A DNA stretch of 64,000 bases from assembly GCF_014863605.1 (NCBI RefSeq), contig NZ_CP062252.1, positions 372,001-436,000 of the forward strand, given 5' to 3'. Each line of letters begins with the position of its first letter. Positions within the stretch are counted from its first letter, which is position 1. A program made the translations under genes and the position numbers. The stretch is from Pseudomonas allokribbensis. Lineage in GTDB: Bacteria; Pseudomonadota; Gammaproteobacteria; Pseudomonadales; Pseudomonadaceae. This document shows positions 63,958-64,000 of this stretch, one piece after another. A model generated the notes under the pieces. That model was not told the origin of the DNA and did not search any database. It worked only from the letters and a program-made list of their open reading frames with translations.

Positions 63958-64000
63958 ATGAAAACCCTCTGGCAACACTGCCACGTCGCAACCATGGCGC
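63958..64000 (+). CDS. hutI: Imidazolonepropionase HutI, N-terminal fragment
   Basis: The first 14 codons (MKTLWQHCHVATMA) begin at the ATG at 63958, cut by the window edge. Pseudomonas HutI proteins start MKTLWQHCHVATM, and the position after hutH2 is the conserved one. Identification rests on this short start plus context. Confidence 0.8.
   Translation, partial: MKTLWQHCHVATMA

Overview
This 64 kb window is ordinary chromosomal DNA of a Pseudomonas, most likely of the P. fluorescens complex. The grounds are: GC-rich coding sequence; the orders hisB-hisH-hisA-hisF, gpmI-envC-ctpA-yibQ and ntrB-ntrC-NrsZ next to glnA; yggX-mutY-asmA; a hut locus with hutF divergent from hutCD and an internal ABC transporter; and REP/REPIN-type repeats of the fluorescens group. 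There is no prophage, transposase, integrase, rRNA operon or CRISPR array.

Layout. 1-1749 (minus) is a polar amino-acid ABC transporter cut by the window edge. 2302-3693 is a GabP-like permease behind a sigma-54-type promoter. 3765-8205 is an accessory stretch: two paralogous small proteins with lysine-rich N-termini, an alpha/beta hydrolase, a YhcG/DUF1016 nuclease and small envelope proteins. tRNA-Phe, yggX, mutY and asmA follow on the minus strand, then an OFA-type MFS transporter and a REPIN. 14367-18248 is the histidine biosynthesis operon hisBH-DUF2164-hisAF plus a solute-binding protein. 18229-19602 is a Vps62-related protein. 19719-24820 (minus) is gpmI-envC-ctpA-yibQ, in which envC is frameshifted at a run of ten A. 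24974-27146 holds a rhodanese-like protein, grxC, secB, trmL and a membrane protein.

27145-34358 is a nitrogen-control block: an NrsZ-type sRNA with three repeated modules and its own sigma-54 promoter, ntrC, ntrB, envelope proteins, and glnA with a sigma-54 promoter and a candidate NtrC site. thiI, typA, a YkgJ protein, glgP, a DUF2339/DUF3999 membrane pair, fbp, a DUF924 protein, an amino-acid-type chemoreceptor and two lipoproteins follow.

51374-64000 is the histidine utilisation locus: hutF (minus), then hutC, hutD, hutU, an NCS1 permease (probable urocanate transporter), a HutXWV-type ABC transporter, two hutH genes and the start of hutI. HutC-type palindromes lie in front of hutF/hutC and directly downstream of a sigma-54 promoter for hutU. 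The window thus carries both synthesis and degradation of histidine, with the NtrBC system that helps decide when degradation is worthwhile.

The observations most worth following are HutH1, which lacks the Ala-Ser-Gly triad that forms the MIO cofactor while HutH2 keeps it; the A10 frameshift in envC; the three-module NrsZ-like RNA; and a family of inverted repeats that brackets the hutH pair. No wholly new multi-gene system is evident.
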